From NCBI RefSeq assembly GCF_028807635.1, contig NZ_JARBAX010000001.1:2452001-2516000 (forward strand): 64,000 bases of DNA, given 5' to 3'. The position numbers were made by a program, and so were the translations under genes. Position 1 is the stretch's first letter. Every line of letters begins with the position of its first letter. Positions 35,061 through 45,112 of this stretch are shown here, in pieces. Source of the stretch: Streptomyces spiramyceticus (GTDB lineage: Bacteria > Actinomycetota > Actinomycetes > Streptomycetales > Streptomycetaceae). The notes beneath the pieces were generated by a model that was given only the letters and a program-made list of their open reading frames with translations, was not told the origin of the DNA and did no database searches.

Positions 35061-36461
35061 CTAGGAGGCCTTGGCCTTCTCGCCGTCGGCGGGCGCGGCG
35101 GCCTTGGCGGCCGGAGCCGGTGCCGGTGCCGGCTTGGCGGCCTCGTAGAACTCCTCGCGGGGAGTCTCCATGGCGCCGAGCGAGACGACCTCGCGCTTGA
35201 GGAACATCGCGAGGGTCCAGTCGGCGAGGACGCGGATCTTGCGGTTCCAGGTCGGGACGGCCATGCCGTGGTAGCCACGGTGCATGTACCAGGCGAGACG
35301 GCCCTTGAGCTTGATCTTCACCTTGCCCATGACGATCATCGCGACGCCCTTGTGCAGGCCGAGACCGGCGACCGCACCCTTGTTGGCGTGGCTGTACTCC
35401 TTCTGGGGGAAGCCCCTCATGCCGGAGATCACGTTGTCGCCGAGGACCTTCGCCTGACGGAGCGCGTGCTGGGCGTTCGGCGGGCACCAGGCATTCTCGA
35501 CGCCGGCCCTGCGGGCGGCCATGTCCGGGACCTGGGCGTTGTCGCCCGCGGCCCAGATGTAGTCGCTGCCCTGCACCTGGAGGGTGGCGGCGGTGTCCAC
35601 GTGGCCGCGCGGGCCGAGCGGCAGGCCGTAGCGGGCCAGCGCCGGGTTCGGCTTCACACCGGCGGTCCACACGATGGTGTTGGAGTCCACTTCGAGGCCG
35701 TTGTTGAGCACCACGTGGCCGTCGACGCAGGAGTCCATGCCGGTCTTGAGGTAGACCTCGACGCCGCGGCTCTCCAGGTGCTCCTTGCCGTACGCGCCGA
35801 GCTTCGGCCCGACCTCGGGAAGGATCTTGTCGGCCACGTCGACGAGCAGGAAACGCATGTCTTCGCGCTTGACGCTCGTGTAGTACTTCGCGGCGTCGCG
35901 GGCCATGTCCTCGACCTCGCCGATGGTCTCCGCACCCGCGAAGCCACCGCCGACGAAGACGAAGGTGAGCGCCTTGCGGCGGACGTCCTCGTCGGTCGTG
36001 GAGTCTGCCTTGTCCAGCTGCTCAAGGACGTGGTTGCGCAGGCCGATGGCCTCCTCGACGCCCTTCATGCCGATGCCCTGTTCGGCCAGGCCGGGGATCG
36101 GGAAGGTGCGGGAGACCGCGCCGAGCGCGATGACCAGGTAGTCGAAGGGCAGCTCGTAGGCCTCGCCGACGAGCGGCGCGACGGTGGCGACCTTGCGGTC
36201 CTGATCGATGGTCGTGACCCGACCGGTGAGCACCTCGGCCTTGGGCAGGACGCGTCGCAGCGGTACGACAACGTGCCTCGGCGAGATGCTGCCGGCGGCA
36301 GCTTCGGGGAGGAAGGGCTGGTACGTCATGTACGAGCGCGGGTCGACGACCGTGACGGTCGCTTCCGCATAACGCATCTTCTTGAGAATGCGTCGTGCTG
36401 CGTACAGGCCTACGTACCCACCGCCTACTACGAGGATCCTGGGACGCTCCGTGGTGCTCAT
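35061..36461 (-). CDS. ndh: Type II NADH:quinone oxidoreductase
   Basis: 466 residues. Single-subunit, non-proton-pumping NADH dehydrogenase on the inner membrane face. FAD-binding ILVVGGGYVGLYAARRI near the N-terminus, NADH-binding FVFVGGGFAGAETIGEVED (about 170), AAGDNAQVPD, and an amphipathic C-terminus (RKIRVLADWTLAMFLKREVV) for membrane attachment. The last 25 residues are Ala/Pro/Lys-rich. Start ATG 36461. Two Rex-type operators upstream suggest control by the NADH/NAD+ ratio. Confidence 0.94.
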   Translation of the reverse strand: MSTTERPRILVVGGGYVGLYAARRILKKMRYAEATVTVVDPRSYMTYQPFLPEAAAGSISPRHVVVPLRRVLPKAEVLTGRVTTIDQDRKVATVAPLVGEAYELPFDYLVIALGAVSRTFPIPGLAEQGIGMKGVEEAIGLRNHVLEQLDKADSTTDEDVRRKALTFVFVGGGFAGAETIGEVEDMARDAAKYYTSVKREDMRFLLVDVADKILPEVGPKLGAYGKEHLESRGVEVYLKTGMDSCVDGHVVLNNGLEVDSNTIVWTAGVKPNPALARYGLPLGPRGHVDTAATLQVQGSDYIWAAGDNAQVPDMAARRAGVENAWCPPNAQHALRQAKVLGDNVISGMRGFPQKEYSHANKGAVAGLGLHKGVAMIVMGKVKIKLKGRLAWYMHRGYHGMAVPTWNRKIRVLADWTLAMFLKREVVSLGAMETPREEFYEAAKPAPAPAPAAKAAAPADGEKAKAS

Positions 36462-36496
36462 GCCATCGAGTATCCACCCCACCGAAGGGGGTGGCT

Positions 36497-36512
36497 CGTG
36501 AGCCCCTTCACA
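36497..36512 (-). promoter_or_regulatory. Rex-like operator, ndh-proximal
   Basis: On the minus strand TGTGAAGGGGCTCACG compares with the Rex consensus TGTGAA-N4-TTCACA: the left half is perfect, the right half matches 4 of 6. It lies about 36 nt before the ndh ATG. Confidence 0.5.
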
Positions 36513-36715
36513 AGCTCCTTGGGGCACTCTGCTACACTCCGCCGCCCACGTGACACAGGTCATGGCGCGGCGGGGGAACCAGGGTGTAGGGCGGCACGTT
36601 GAAAACCCCCCGTGAGCTGGCCCCTCGGCCTATATCCGGGGGTGGACCACCGCCCCGGTCCACCCGGACATGACGCGTCCGGAACGGTCCGAAATGGGAC
36701 CGCAGGACGCGAGTT

Positions 36716-36754
36716 GGGCCCCCGACCGCCCCGCAGGGGGCAGATCGGGGGCCC
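36716..36754 (-). terminator. Hairpin downstream of the Ppx/GppA gene
   Basis: 10-bp perfect stem GGGCCCCCGA (36716-36725) with 36745-36754, extended by inner C/G pairing, about 55 nt past the Ppx stop. A second hairpin lies at 36636-36667. The remaining 36462-36807 interval holds the ndh promoter region and two Rex-like sites. Confidence 0.6.
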
Positions 36755-36769
36755 AGAGACCCCAATTCC

Positions 36770-36788
36770 TTGTGAAGAACTTCACGAA
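36770..36788 (-). promoter_or_regulatory. Rex-like operator, distal
   Basis: TTGTGAAGAACTTCACGAA contains TGTGAA-GAAC-TTCACG, matching 11 of the 12 conserved Rex positions. It lies between the Ppx/GppA stop and ndh, about 310 nt before ndh. Confidence 0.55.
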
Positions 36789-36807
36789 GTTCGTCGGCGG
36801 GTGCCTC

Positions 36808-37749
36808 TCAGGCGATGGACCAGCCGATTCCATCAAGAATGTCGTGCTCGCTGACGACGACCTCCGAGGCCCCGGTCCGCTCCATGATCTCCAGCAGTAC
36901 GAGCGCTCCCGCCGCGATGACATCCACCCGGCCGGGGTGCATGACGGGGATCGCGGTCCGCTCCGCGTGCGTCGAGATGAGCAGCTCGCCGGTGATCCGC
37001 TTGACCGACTCGTACGTGACGCGCGAGTGGTGGATCAGCGCCGAGTCGTACGCGTGGAGCCCCAGCGCGATGGCGCCCACGGTCGTCACCGAACCCGCGA
37101 GCCCGACCAGGGTGTGCGCCTCGCGGAGCGGCACCGTCTCCTCCGCGAGGTCGAGGGCGGCGCGGATGTCGGCTCGTATGGCCGTGATCTGGCCGAGGGT
37201 GGGCGGGTCGGAGACGACGCCGTCGCGCATGAGGTGGCGCTCGGTCATCCGTACGCAGCCGATGTCGACGGAGCGGGCGGCCCGTACGTGGTCGTCGCCC
37301 ACGACGAACTCCGTGGAGCCGCCGCCGATGTCGACCACCAGGTAGGGCCTGGGCAGGTCGGCGCGTCCCGCGAGCTCCTTGGTGGCGCCGGTGAAGGAGA
37401 ACTCGGCCTCCTGGTCACCGGTGATCACCTCGGGCTCGACGCCGAGGATGTCGACGACGCCGCGGACGAATTCCTCGCGGTTCTCGGCGTCGCGCGATGC
37501 GGAGGTCGCCACGAAGCGGATCTTCTCGGCGCCGTGCGCCTTGATGACATCGGCGTACTGGCGACAGGCGGCGAAGGTACGCTCCAGCGCCTCCGGGGCG
37601 AGGCGGCCGGTGCGGTCGACGTCCTGGCCGAGGCGCACGATCTCCATGCGCCGGTCGAGATCGACGATCTCGCCCGTCCCGGGGTCGGCGTCGGCGACGA
37701 GCAGCCGGATGGAGTTCGTACCGCAGTCGATGGCGGCAACACGGGTCAC
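36808..37749 (-). CDS. Ppx/GppA-family exopolyphosphatase or pppGpp phosphatase
   Basis: 313 residues of the ASKHA fold. Phosphate-1 loop AAIDCGTNSIRLLVAD, RFVATSASRDAENREEF, phosphate-2 loop LVVDIGGGSTEFVVG, and GLAGSVTTVGAIALGL. It hydrolyses polyphosphate and/or pppGpp. GTG 37749 has AGGAGG at 7 nt and overlaps the DUF501 stop (GTGA), so the two are coupled. The short form without a C-terminal HD domain is usual in actinobacteria. Confidence 0.93.
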   Translation of the reverse strand: MTRVAAIDCGTNSIRLLVADADPGTGEIVDLDRRMEIVRLGQDVDRTGRLAPEALERTFAACRQYADVIKAHGAEKIRFVATSASRDAENREEFVRGVVDILGVEPEVITGDQEAEFSFTGATKELAGRADLPRPYLVVDIGGGSTEFVVGDDHVRAARSVDIGCVRMTERHLMRDGVVSDPPTLGQITAIRADIRAALDLAEETVPLREAHTLVGLAGSVTTVGAIALGLHAYDSALIHHSRVTYESVKRITGELLISTHAERTAIPVMHPGRVDVIAAGALVLLEIMERTGASEVVVSEHDILDGIGWSIA

Positions 37750-38291
37750 TTGTCTTCCTCCTGGCCGGTCTTGTCGGCGCACGGCGTCACGCACGGGCCC
37801 TTCGCCCACCACTCGGGCAGCAGCGCGAGCGCTTCGTCGCCGAACGGGTTCACCCCCGGCCCGGCCGCCAGCGAGTGGCCGACCAGGACGTGCAGGCACT
37901 TCACGCGGTCCGGCATGCCGCCCGCGCTCGGGAAGCCCTGGAGCACCTCGATCGCGTCGCGGCGCTGGATGTAGTCCTCGTGGGCCGCGCGGTAGGCGGC
38001 GGCCAGCTCCGGGTCGTCGGCGAGCCGGTCCTGCATCTCCTTCATCAGTCCTGAGCCCTCAAGGGTGCCGATGGCGCCGGCCGCGCGGGGGCAGGTGAGG
38101 TAGTACAGCGTCGGGAACGGCGTGCCGTCCTCCAGACGCGGGGCCGTCTCGACCACGTCCGGCTGTCCGCACGGGCAGCGGTGCGCGATGGCGCGCAGGC
38201 CGCGCGGCGGGCGGCCCAGCTGCAGCTTGAACGCGGCGATGTCCACCTCGGTGGGCTCGGTGCGCGGGGTGGTCGGGGGTGCGGCGTCCAT
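37746..38291 (-). CDS. DUF501-family protein
   Basis: 181 residues. Cys-rich core RCPCGQPDVVETAPRLEDG, then LYYLTCPRAAGAIGTLEGSG and CLHVLVGHSLAAGPGVNPFGDEAL. The family is almost always encoded between divIC and ppx, and its function is unproven. Start ATG 38291 lacks a strong ribosome-binding site; an internal GTG just before DIAAFKLQLGRPPRG would match shorter homologues. Confidence 0.85.
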   Translation of the reverse strand: MDAAPPTTPRTEPTEVDIAAFKLQLGRPPRGLRAIAHRCPCGQPDVVETAPRLEDGTPFPTLYYLTCPRAAGAIGTLEGSGLMKEMQDRLADDPELAAAYRAAHEDYIQRRDAIEVLQGFPSAGGMPDRVKCLHVLVGHSLAAGPGVNPFGDEALALLPEWWAKGPCVTPCADKTGQEEDK

Positions 38292-38321
38292 GCGTGCGTT
38301 CGTGCCTTCGTGTTGTGTTGG

Positions 38322-38375
38322 CTTGCTGATTACCACGTGCTGATTACTGCTTGCTGCTTGCTGATCACTACTGCT
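38322..38375. repeat. Short degenerate tandem repeats across the divIC stop
   Basis: Variants of TTGCTGATTAC recur four to five times (38322-38375), including the divIC stop codon, in the 76-nt gap to the DUF501 start. Confidence 0.6.
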
Positions 38376-38847
38376 GGTCCGGGCGGTCGGCGTTGTCGAC
38401 GCCGTCCCAGAGGTTGGAGTACCAGGGCCGGTCCGCGGCGCCCTGGTCGTCGCGGCGCTTGTCGCGCGCGTCCGGGTCGAAGACCGTGAAGCCCGTCTCG
38501 CCGGGGCGTACGAGATGGAGGTGCTCACGGGCCAGGCGCTCGATGTACGCGTCGTCCTTGAGCCGGGCCTTCTCGTCGCGCAGCTGCTCGACCCGGGCGC
38601 CGGCTTCCTGCATCTTCCGCTGCTCGTCGGCGATCTCACCGCGCTGCGACACGTACTGCCGCATTGGATAGGCGAGCGCCACGATGAGCGAGCAGAGCAC
38701 CAGGACGAGCAGCGCCGCCCGGCCGGTGAGCCGGGAGCGGCGGGCCTGACGGCGGGTCTGGGACCGGTAGACGCGGGCGGCGGTCTGCTCACCGAGCAGC
38801 CTCAGCCTGGTCGCAGTGGAGAACCGGTCCCGGTTCTTCGCGGCCAT
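38368..38847 (-). CDS. divIC: Septum formation initiator DivIC/FtsB-like
   Basis: 159 residues: basic cytoplasmic N-terminus, one TM (LTGRAALLVLVLCSLIVALAY, about 41-60), a coiled coil (RGEIADEQRKMQEAGARVEQLRDEKARLKDD), then the extracytoplasmic conserved YIERLAREHLHLVRPGE. It joins FtsL/FtsQ at the division septum; Streptomyces needs it for efficient sporulation septation. Upstream of DUF501 and ppx in the same direction. Confidence 0.93.
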   Translation of the reverse strand: MAAKNRDRFSTATRLRLLGEQTAARVYRSQTRRQARRSRLTGRAALLVLVLCSLIVALAYPMRQYVSQRGEIADEQRKMQEAGARVEQLRDEKARLKDDAYIERLAREHLHLVRPGETGFTVFDPDARDKRRDDQGAADRPWYSNLWDGVDNADRPDQQ

Positions 38848-38874
38848 GTCTCCCGCCTCCCCTTATACGCGCGT

Positions 38875-38912
38875 ACGTCCCCGCACACGGTACGGGACCG
38901 TGGGCGGGGACG
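38875..38912 (-). terminator. Terminator of eno
   Basis: Stem of ACGTCCCCGC with GCGGGGACGT and inner CACGGT/ACCGTG pairing, about 50 nt past the eno stop and before divIC. Confidence 0.7.
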
Positions 38913-38961
38913 TAGGGAGGCTGGGGCCTTCAGCCCTTGCTGTGCTTAACCCTTGCCGCGC

Positions 38962-40488
<1,527 letters not shown>

Positions 40489-40494
40489 TCAGGC

Positions 40495-41157
40495 TCAGCC
40501 GAGGTGCAGCTGCTGGCCCGGGAAGATCACGTCGGCGTCGCTGATGATGTCCTTGTTCAGCTCGAAGATCTTCTTCCAGCCGCCCTCGACGTCCTCCGCC
40601 TCGGCGATCTTGCCGAGGGTGTCGCCGGACTTCACCTTGTACTCGCCGTCGCCCTTCTTCACCGCCTTGCGGCCCTCGCCGCGGGAGGCCGCCTGGGCGT
40701 CGCCGGAGCTGCGCTCGGCCTTGGGCTCGGCCTTCGGCTGGGCCGCCTCGGGCTGGGCCTGCTCGGCGGAGCCACTGTCGTACGCGGCGCCGGACAGGCC
40801 CACGCCGCAGTTCGGCCACGCGCCCTTGCCCTGGCCGGCCAGGACCTTCTCGGCTATCTCGATCTGCTGCGCCTTGGAGGCCTGGTCGGCGGTGCCGGCG
40901 TACGCGGTGCCGCCGTACGCGGCCCAGGTGGACGCCGAGAACTGCAGGCCACCGTGGTAGCCGTTGCCGGTGTTGATGGACCAGTTGCCGCCGGACTCGC
41001 ACTGCGCGACCTTGTCCCACTCCCCGGCGCTGGCGGCCGAGGCGGACGTGGCACCCATCAGCGGGGCGGCGACGGCGACACCGGTGATACCGGCGAACGC
41101 GGCGAACCGGACGGCCTTGGACGGGCGACGGTGCTTGGCCTTGCTGGAAAACAGCAT
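40495..41157 (-). CDS. rpfA: Resuscitation-promoting factor (transglycosylase + LysM)
   Basis: 220 residues. Signal peptide about 1-42 ([26 protein letters not shown]). The Rpf domain follows immediately ([28 protein letters not shown]; catalytic Glu in CESGG), then a Gln/Pro/Ala/Lys linker and a C-terminal LysM ([14 protein letters not shown]...[10 protein letters not shown]). It cleaves peptidoglycan during spore germination. ATG 41157 with GAGGAG at 7 nt. Expression is probably shut off by c-di-AMP through the upstream riboswitch, as described for S. coelicolor rpfA; the gene symbol follows that homology. Confidence 0.92.
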   Translation of the reverse strand: MLFSSKAKHRRPSKAVRFAAFAGITGVAVAAPLMGATSASAASAGEWDKVAQCESGGNWSINTGNGYHGGLQFSASTWAAYGGTAYAGTADQASKAQQIEIAEKVLAGQGKGAWPNCGVGLSGAAYDSGSAEQAQPEAAQPKAEPKAERSSGDAQAASRGEGRKAVKKGDGEYKVKSGDTLGKIAEAEDVEGGWKKIFELNKDIISDADVIFPGQQLHLG

Positions 41158-41169
41158 GCGACATCTCCT

Positions 41170-41402
41170 CACCGACGCCTACGAGGTGAGCTGTCGGGTT
41201 CGGGCCATGTGAGTTGCCCGGCCGCGCGACCTGGTGCGATCTGTCGCGCGGCTTCACCCCAAGCCGGTTCCGGTGCGTCCTTCGACGTTCGCCTTTCGGC
41301 GTTCGCCCTTCGACGGCCGGGCCCGGCACTTACCTGGTTCCCCCGCTCCTGCCTACGGCGCTTTACGCGTCAGCTACTCCCCCGACCGACGGCAGGATTC
41401 GG
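41170..41402 (-). promoter_or_regulatory. ydaO/yuaA c-di-AMP riboswitch in the rpf leader
   Basis: On the minus strand the leader shows ordered ydaO elements: AATCCTGCCGTCGG, AGGAGCGGGGGAACCAGG, TTGGGGTGAAGCCGCGCGA, and CCGAACCCGACAGCTCACCT followed by CGTAGGCG, ending about 13 nt before the rpf start. This class binds c-di-AMP and turns off cell-wall hydrolase genes. Confidence 0.85.
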
Positions 41403-41639
41403 CGTGACGGTCGACGGGGCCCGCGGTGGCGAGCGATCCGACCGTAAACACATGACTCCCCGATGTTCAAAGACGCACATCGAGGAGAAATCGCCCCTAC
41501 TTGCCTTCGCATAACCGGCATTCACGCAGGTCAGAGGCGAAACGGGTGGAGCGTCCGGACCGACCGCGCCAGTTGAGGCAAAGAGACCCTTGTCTCACTG
41601 GCTCCAATTCGGACATAGCAGCCCGAACTGCCCCTGTTT
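41403..41639. other. Upstream part of the rpf leader/promoter region
   Basis: No gene. It contains the promoter of the riboswitch transcript; GATCGGACCG/CGGTCGGATC-type dyads near 41435 could be regulatory. The downstream end borders the stop of the second rpf gene. Confidence 0.4.
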
Positions 41640-42605
41640 TCAGCTCAGATCAAGGCGCTGGCCAGGAAGGATGAGGTCCGCGTCGGACCCGATGGCCTTC
41701 TCGTTGGCCTCGTAGAGCGCGGGCCAGCCGCCGGGGACGTCGTGCGCGTCGGCGATGGCCCAGAGGTTGTCACCGGTTCGCACGGTGTACTCACCGCCAT
41801 CCGCATTGCGTGCCTTGTCCGCACTGCCCGCGTTCGCCGCATCGCGTGACGATCCGTCACCTCGGGAGGCGTGGCGGCCCGATTCATGCTTGTTGCCCGA
41901 ATCGCCTGCTGCGGCGTCGGTGCGGTTCTCCTCGCGGGCTTCCTCGCCGCGGTGCTTGCCCGAGGGGGCGCTCTTCTCGGGGGCGGGCGGAGTGGTCTCG
42001 TCCGCGGGGGTGGCGTCGGGGGCCTTGGCGGGCTCGGAGGCGTCCGACCCGGCAGGCTCCTCACTCACGTCGGCCTTGTCGGCCTCGTCGGCCTTCTTTG
42101 TCCTGTCGGCCTCGGAGTCGGAGCCCACGATGTCCTCAAGGGGCTCGGACCGTTCCGAAGTGTCCGGGCTATCCGGAGCCTCCGACGGCGTCGGCTCGGC
42201 GGGCGTGCCGACGCCCGGCGGGGTGTCGTCACCCTCCACCAGGCCGGAGATCGTCGCGCAGCTGGGCCACGCCTTCGGCCCCTGGTCGGCCAGGACCTTC
42301 TCCGCTATCTGGATCTGCTGGGAGCGGCTGGCGAGGTCGGCGCGCGGCGCGTACGCCGTACCGCCGTTGCTCTCCCAGGCCTCCTGCGAGAACTGCAGTC
42401 CGCCGTAGTAGCCGTTGCCGAGGTCGGCACTCCACATGCCTCCGCTCTCGCACTCGGCGACCCGGTCCCAGGTCGTGGCCTCGGCAGCGTTCGCGCCGGT
42501 CGCGCCGAGGAGCGGGATGGCGATGGCCGATCCGGCGACGCCTGCCGCGACGACGAGAGCTGGGGCCTGACGCGGGCGTCGGTGTCGACCGTTCCCGGAG
42601 CGCAT
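41640..42605 (-). CDS. Second Rpf-like secreted hydrolase with long acidic linker and LysM
   Basis: 321 residues. Signal peptide about 1-40 (ending ATGANA), Rpf domain (WDRVAECESGGMWSADLGNGYYGGLQFSQ, catalytic Glu retained), a about 150-residue linker very rich in Asp, Glu, Ala, Ser and Lys, and C-terminal LysM (YTVRTGDNLWAIADAH...LILPGQRLDLS). It is a paralogue of the next gene; no riboswitch is seen in its 113-bp leader. ATG 42605 preceded by AAAGG. Confidence 0.9.
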   Translation of the reverse strand: MRSGNGRHRRPRQAPALVVAAGVAGSAIAIPLLGATGANAAEATTWDRVAECESGGMWSADLGNGYYGGLQFSQEAWESNGGTAYAPRADLASRSQQIQIAEKVLADQGPKAWPSCATISGLVEGDDTPPGVGTPAEPTPSEAPDSPDTSERSEPLEDIVGSDSEADRTKKADEADKADVSEEPAGSDASEPAKAPDATPADETTPPAPEKSAPSGKHRGEEAREENRTDAAAGDSGNKHESGRHASRGDGSSRDAANAGSADKARNADGGEYTVRTGDNLWAIADAHDVPGGWPALYEANEKAIGSDADLILPGQRLDLS

Positions 42606-42718
42606 GCGGTTGCCTTTCGAGTGACGGCTGAGGTTGACGGTGAACGTAGCCGTACTCGAACGCTTGTCACAAGTCGATGCAGCAGAGATCACGTGAAGGT
42701 CTCATACTTGACGTACCG

Positions 42719-43972
42719 TCAAATTTTTCCGGCGTCGAACTCCACAGGAAGCGTGCGCAGTCCGCGCATAATGAGGCCCCCACGCCACCGCAAATCGTCA
42801 TGTTCCACCGCAAGTCGCAGATCGGGAAGGCGTCGAAGCAGCGTCGCGATCGCCGCCTGCCCTTCCAGCCGGGCCAACGGTGCACCGAGGCAGTAATGGA
42901 TGCCGTGCCCGTACCCCAGGTGCGGGTTGTCGCGGCGCGAGAGGTCGAGCATGTCCGGATCGCGGAAGCGCTCGGGGTCCCGGTCGGCGGCGGCGAGCAC
43001 GACGAGTACGGGGTCGCCGGCCGCGATGTCCTGGCCGCCGAGGGTCAACGGCTCGGTGGCGTACCGCCATGTCGCGAGCTCCACCGGCCCGTCGTAGCGC
43101 AGGAGTTCCTCGACTCCGGTGGCGAGCAGCTGCGTATCCCCCTCGGCGAGTGCGCGCTGGAGCCGCTCGCGCTGCTCCGGGTTGCGCAGGAGCGCGTACA
43201 CACCATTTCCGATCAGATTGACCGTCGTCTCGAAGCCGGCGAAGAGCAGGATGAAGGCCATCGCGGCGGCTTCGTTCTCGGTGAGGTGCTCGCCGTGGTC
43301 GCTGGCGCGGATGAGGCCCGAGATGAGGTCGTCGCCCGGTTCTTCCCTTTTGCGGTGGATGAGTTCGGCGAGGTAGTTGCGCATCTTTTTCACCGAACGG
43401 GCAACGCCACCGCGCGGACCGCCTCCATGCCGAATCATCATCCCGGCCCAGTCGCGGAAGTCGTCCTGGTCCTCGCGCGGTACGCCGAGAAGGTCGCAAA
43501 TGGCATAGATGGGGAGCGGGAAGGCGAACTCGTGGATGAGGTCGGCGCTCCCCTTCTGCGCGAAGCCGTCGATCAGCTGGTCTGTCAGCTCTTGCACGCG
43601 CGGTGCGAACTCGGCGACCGTGCGTGGCGTGAAGGCCTTCGACACCAGCCGCCGCAGCCGGGTGTGGTCGGGCGGGTCGATGTTCAGCAGATGCGTCATG
43701 AGCTCGGCCTTGCGCTCACCCGGAATGCCGGTCCTGCGCTTGGCGTGCGCGGACCCGGCGTGGTGCGCCGGATCCTTGGAAAGCCGCTGGTCGGCCAGCG
43801 CCTGCCGGGCATCCCCGTACCGCGTCACCAGCCATGCGTCGACCCCGCTGGGCAGTGTGGTCCGGTGCACGGGCGAGTGCTCGCGCAGCCAGGCGTACGC
43901 GGGGTAGGGGTCGGTGGCGAACTCCCAGGTGAAGAGCGCGGGAGTGGGGCCGGAGGCGTGCTGGTCGGGCAT
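42719..43972 (-). CDS. Cytochrome P450 (CYP107-like)
   Basis: 417 residues, soluble class I bacterial P450. I-helix oxygen motif FAGFETTVN, ExxR in EELLRY, and haem loop LGYGHGIHYCLGAPLARLEG with the Cys ligand about residue 363. The position beside the rpf genes and the overall sequence suggest the CYP107U1 orthologue (SCO3099 in S. coelicolor), reported to affect sporulation. No ferredoxin gene is adjacent, so redox partners come from elsewhere. Confidence 0.93.
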   Translation of the reverse strand: MPDQHASGPTPALFTWEFATDPYPAYAWLREHSPVHRTTLPSGVDAWLVTRYGDARQALADQRLSKDPAHHAGSAHAKRRTGIPGERKAELMTHLLNIDPPDHTRLRRLVSKAFTPRTVAEFAPRVQELTDQLIDGFAQKGSADLIHEFAFPLPIYAICDLLGVPREDQDDFRDWAGMMIRHGGGPRGGVARSVKKMRNYLAELIHRKREEPGDDLISGLIRASDHGEHLTENEAAAMAFILLFAGFETTVNLIGNGVYALLRNPEQRERLQRALAEGDTQLLATGVEELLRYDGPVELATWRYATEPLTLGGQDIAAGDPVLVVLAAADRDPERFRDPDMLDLSRRDNPHLGYGHGIHYCLGAPLARLEGQAAIATLLRRLPDLRLAVEHDDLRWRGGLIMRGLRTLPVEFDAGKI

Positions 43973-44088
43973 GCGTCGACACTAGCTGCGGGCGGTGCCG
44001 GGTGCGCTGGGCCGTCCCCTGCGCTCCCGTTCCAGCTGTGACATTTTGCGGCTGCCGCCGCGTGAGGGGCTCCGCGCCGGACCCGCGC

Positions 44089-45078
44089 CTACCGCCGCCC
44101 CGCCGCCTCCGTTGCGCGGATCGCGTCGCGGTATGTCCTGCCCGCTGCTCGCAGTGCCGCCTCCGGGTCTACACCGGCCGCCTCTGCCCGTACCGCCAGG
44201 GCCAGCAGTTCGTAGCCGATGCCTTCGCCCGTCGGGAGTGGGACTTCCAGGCCTGCCGTTCGTACGCGGGAGGCCAGTTTTGCCGCCAGGGCCAGGCCCG
44301 GCTGGCCCAGGGGGACGCCGTCGGTCAGTGAGTCGCGCTGCTTTTCGGCCGCCTTCGTGCGGAGCCAGTGCTCCTTGACCTCCTCTGGCGTCTCGGCCTT
44401 CTCGTCGCCGAAGACGTGCGGGTGGCGGTGGATCAGCTTCTCGACGATCGTGCCTGCGACGTCGTCGATCGAGAACGGCTCGTCCTCGTCCTCCTGCGCG
44501 ATGCGCGCGTGGAAGACGACTTGGAGGAGTACGTCGCCGAGCTCCTCGCGGAGTTCGTCGCGGTCGCCGTCCTCGATGGCCTCGACGAGTTCGTACGCCT
44601 CCTCGATGCCGTACTTCGCGAGGCCCTTGTGGGTCTGCTGCGACGACCACGGGCATTCGAGGCGGATGCGGTCCATGACCTGGATCAGGTCGAGCAGGCG
44701 CGCGCCCGGCAGGTCGTACGAGCCGGGGAGCAGCTCCAGGTCGGGCATCTGGACGCGACCGGACCCGGCCAGCCTGGCGAGGCCGTCGGTCAGGGCCTTG
44801 TCGCCCTCGCCCGAGGGGATGACGACGACGGTGCGGTCGCCCTCGCACGCGTCGAGCAGCTCCTGCGCGGTCGGGGCCGCGTGCTCGACGGTGATGCCCG
44901 CCTCGCGCAGGTACGGCAGCTGCGGGTGGCCCGCGTCGGCGCACAGCACCTGGTCGGCGGCCCGCAGCGTCTGCCAGGCGGGCCAGGACAGCAGGCCGGG
45001 CGCGACGCGGTGGCTGGCGGTGAGGAGGACGATGCGGCCGGGGTCGGCGGGTGCGGGTGCGGAGGCTTCGCTGGTCAC
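44089..45078 (-). CDS. mazG: Nucleoside triphosphate pyrophosphohydrolase MazG
   Basis: 329 residues. The N-terminal about 115 residues resemble a degenerate tetrapyrrole-methylase domain (IVLLTASHRVAPGLLSW). The MazG domain follows: CPWSSQQTHKGLAKYGIEEAYELVEAIEDGD with metal-binding EExxE, then ELREELGDVLLQVVFHARIA (ExxD). It removes aberrant NTPs and may lower (p)ppGpp through ATP supply. GTG 45078. Confidence 0.92.
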   Translation of the reverse strand: MTSEASAPAPADPGRIVLLTASHRVAPGLLSWPAWQTLRAADQVLCADAGHPQLPYLREAGITVEHAAPTAQELLDACEGDRTVVVIPSGEGDKALTDGLARLAGSGRVQMPDLELLPGSYDLPGARLLDLIQVMDRIRLECPWSSQQTHKGLAKYGIEEAYELVEAIEDGDRDELREELGDVLLQVVFHARIAQEDEDEPFSIDDVAGTIVEKLIHRHPHVFGDEKAETPEEVKEHWLRTKAAEKQRDSLTDGVPLGQPGLALAAKLASRVRTAGLEVPLPTGEGIGYELLALAVRAEAAGVDPEAALRAAGRTYRDAIRATEAAGRR

Positions 45079-45112
45079 CTCTCGAACGTACCTCGCCCCT
45101 GTGACAACGCCG

